The notes under the pieces are model-generated. The model saw only the letters and a program-made list of their open reading frames with translations. It made no database searches and was not told the origin of the DNA. The translations under genes and the position numbers were made by a program. From a virus, in IMG/VR virus record IMGVR_UViG_3300048065_000682, positions 1 through 39,852 of that record: a DNA stretch of 39,852 nucleotides. One strand, 5' to 3'. Below, one piece after another: positions 39,013 to 39,852 of the stretch; position 1 is the first letter of the stretch; each line of letters begins with the position of its first letter.

Positions 39013-39132
39013 ATGAACATTACAATGATCAAAGATGGATTGGCTATGGCATTATTTGCCCTAGCCGCCATTCACCTTCCAGAGATTATAGTTTTTCTGG
39101 ATCACTTAATTAACATTAACTTAGGAGAATAA
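39013..39132 (+). CDS. Small hydrophobic 39-residue protein, right copy
   Basis: Same as the protein at 1872-1982 with a few changes (for example DGLAMALFALAAIHL) and a different tail (LININLGE). One likely membrane helix. Here it starts after an intergenic gap, not coupled to the previous stop. Confidence 0.65.
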   Translation: MNITMIKDGLAMALFALAAIHLPEIIVFLDHLININLGE

Positions 39133-39133
39133 A

Positions 39134-39313
39134 ATGCAAACATTTAAATTTGAAATCACCATTGATGTTGGTGAAGATATGTGTGGCGACAGTGAAGGCC
39201 AGCCCACACTTCACGAAACCAAAGAGTGGTTAAAAAATATGATCTCTTGGCAACATCCACATGATGCCAGAAGGTATTTTAATGACGTCAAAATTGTATC
39301 TAAAATAGGATAA
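39134..39313 (+). CDS. Hypothetical 59-residue protein, right copy
   Basis: Identical to the protein at 1993-2178 up to the C-terminal few residues, where the left copy runs on and this one stops. Ribosome site TTAGGAGAATAAA directly upstream. The DNA difference at the end coincides with the indel of the 95-residue gene. Confidence 0.65.
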   Translation: MQTFKFEITIDVGEDMCGDSEGQPTLHETKEWLKNMISWQHPHDARRYFNDVKIVSKIG

Positions 39314-39317
39314 GATA

Positions 39318-39852
39318 ATGCAAACATTAATTATTAAATCAATACATGAGCATGGCTTTGGTTTTGCTTTTACCAAAGATGAGCATGACCAAGTGTTTCT
39401 GCCTAAAAAACTTTTAGCAGATTTTAAGCATTTGGATTGGTTAGAACCAGCAGATGAGGTGTATGCAAAAATTATACCAAATTATAAAGATAAATTAGAT
39501 GGTGGGTGCAAGTACGTTTGCACTTACATTACTATTGATAGATTTGATCCAGTTTATATTGCCAGTGTCAGGGAAAAATTAGGTGAAGTTATAGAGACAA
39601 TTTCCCCAACGAAAACACCATTTGTTCCATCGTTTGAGCCAACAGTTGATAAGGGCGATTTATTAAGTGAATTAAATAATCGATTAAACAAATTAGTAAT
39701 TGATAATAAAGTTTACACAGATCGTATTGAAACTATATCTGCAATTAATAATTTAGATGAATTAAGCCTTAAAATATTTTTATTTCATAATCTTGAAAGC
39801 TCAGATCCATATTTATATAAATTATTATTTAGCACGATTGAGCAAGGTTTTT
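39318..39852 (+). CDS. S1/cold-shock plus alpha-CTD-like protein, right copy, cut by window edge
   Basis: Codes for the first 178 residues of the protein at 2467-3315 with about ten substitutions (for example GEVIETISP for GEVIETICP), then leaves the window just before the alpha-CTD-like domain. It shows the gene is intact and under constraint in a second variant: most of the 17 nucleotide changes spare the OB-like motif. Confidence 0.85.
   Translation, partial: MQTLIIKSIHEHGFGFAFTKDEHDQVFLPKKLLADFKHLDWLEPADEVYAKIIPNYKDKLDGGCKYVCTYITIDRFDPVYIASVREKLGEVIETISPTKTPFVPSFEPTVDKGDLLSELNNRLNKLVIDNKVYTDRIETISAINNLDELSLKIFLFHNLESSDPYLYKLLFSTIEQGF

Larger units (their letters stand above)
39013..39852. 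repeat. Right copy of terminal repeat block C
   Basis: Aligns to 1872-3001 with the gene at 2178-2465 missing. The window ends inside the alpha-CTD-like gene. Confidence 0.9.

Noticed and set aside
36651-39852. Exact direct terminal repeat of a T7-like genome
   Set aside because: The copies differ by 2-5% and in gene content, so they cannot be the two ends of one virion DNA.
1-39852. tRNA genes, CRISPR arrays, insertion sequences, integrase or attachment site
   Set aside because: I looked for tRNA T-loops, evenly spaced repeats, transposase and recombinase motifs and found none I could support; tRNA absence was judged by eye only.

Overview
The window is most of the genome of a short-tailed (podovirus-type) tailed phage, moderately AT-rich and probably marine. 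It has terminase, portal, scaffold, an SU10-type capsid protein, a gp4-like adaptor, fibers and several ejection-type proteins, but no tape measure, tail tube, sheath or baseplate gene. I see no integrase, excisionase, DNA polymerase or RNA polymerase core gene, so the phage probably uses the host polymerases. The host cannot be fixed from the sequence. An alphaproteobacterium is a guess, based on the gene-transfer-agent-type holin and on RNA loops of the anti-Shine-Dalgarno type.

Layout. Two operons diverge from a promoter region seen twice, at about 1135-1278 and 37639-37782. The long leftward (minus) operon, read from 37.6 kb down to 4.4 kb, encodes: a papain-like small protein; a ribbon-helix-helix protein; a RuvC-like resolvase; a RecE/RecB-type exonuclease; an AT-rich winged-helix protein; an SSB-like protein; a primase-helicase with an AT-rich iteron/palindrome region just downstream (candidate origin); a DUF6378 protein; a structured non-coding segment; small and large terminase; adaptor, tail and fiber genes; ejection-type proteins; portal, scaffold and capsid protein, followed by a strong terminator. 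After that come a run of exported proteins, membrane proteins (one with an EF-hand), a holin, a GH19 endolysin and a PD-(D/E)XK nuclease. The short rightward operon (1279-4375) encodes small accessory proteins, a protein that looks like a cold-shock/S1-type domain fused to an RNA-polymerase alpha C-terminal-type domain, a zinc-ribbon protein and a winged-helix protein. It meets the long operon at a hairpin terminator (4381-4414).

The two ends of the window (1-3001 and 36651-39852) are homologous and in the same orientation but not identical: about 95-98% identical in shared blocks, with different genes between them. The window therefore runs once round a genome of roughly 36.7 kb and continues into a variant of the same phage, either as a mixed assembly or as a real junction between variants. 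Comparing the two ends exposes a swap region of early genes around a conserved promoter.

The most interesting items are the alpha-CTD-like protein with its divergent promoters and tandem GATATAT operators, the paired hairpins with UCUCCUCC loops at 31389-31492, the candidate origin at 31934-32077, the alternating G/C tracts before the terminase genes, and the run of exported proteins between the capsid and lysis genes.
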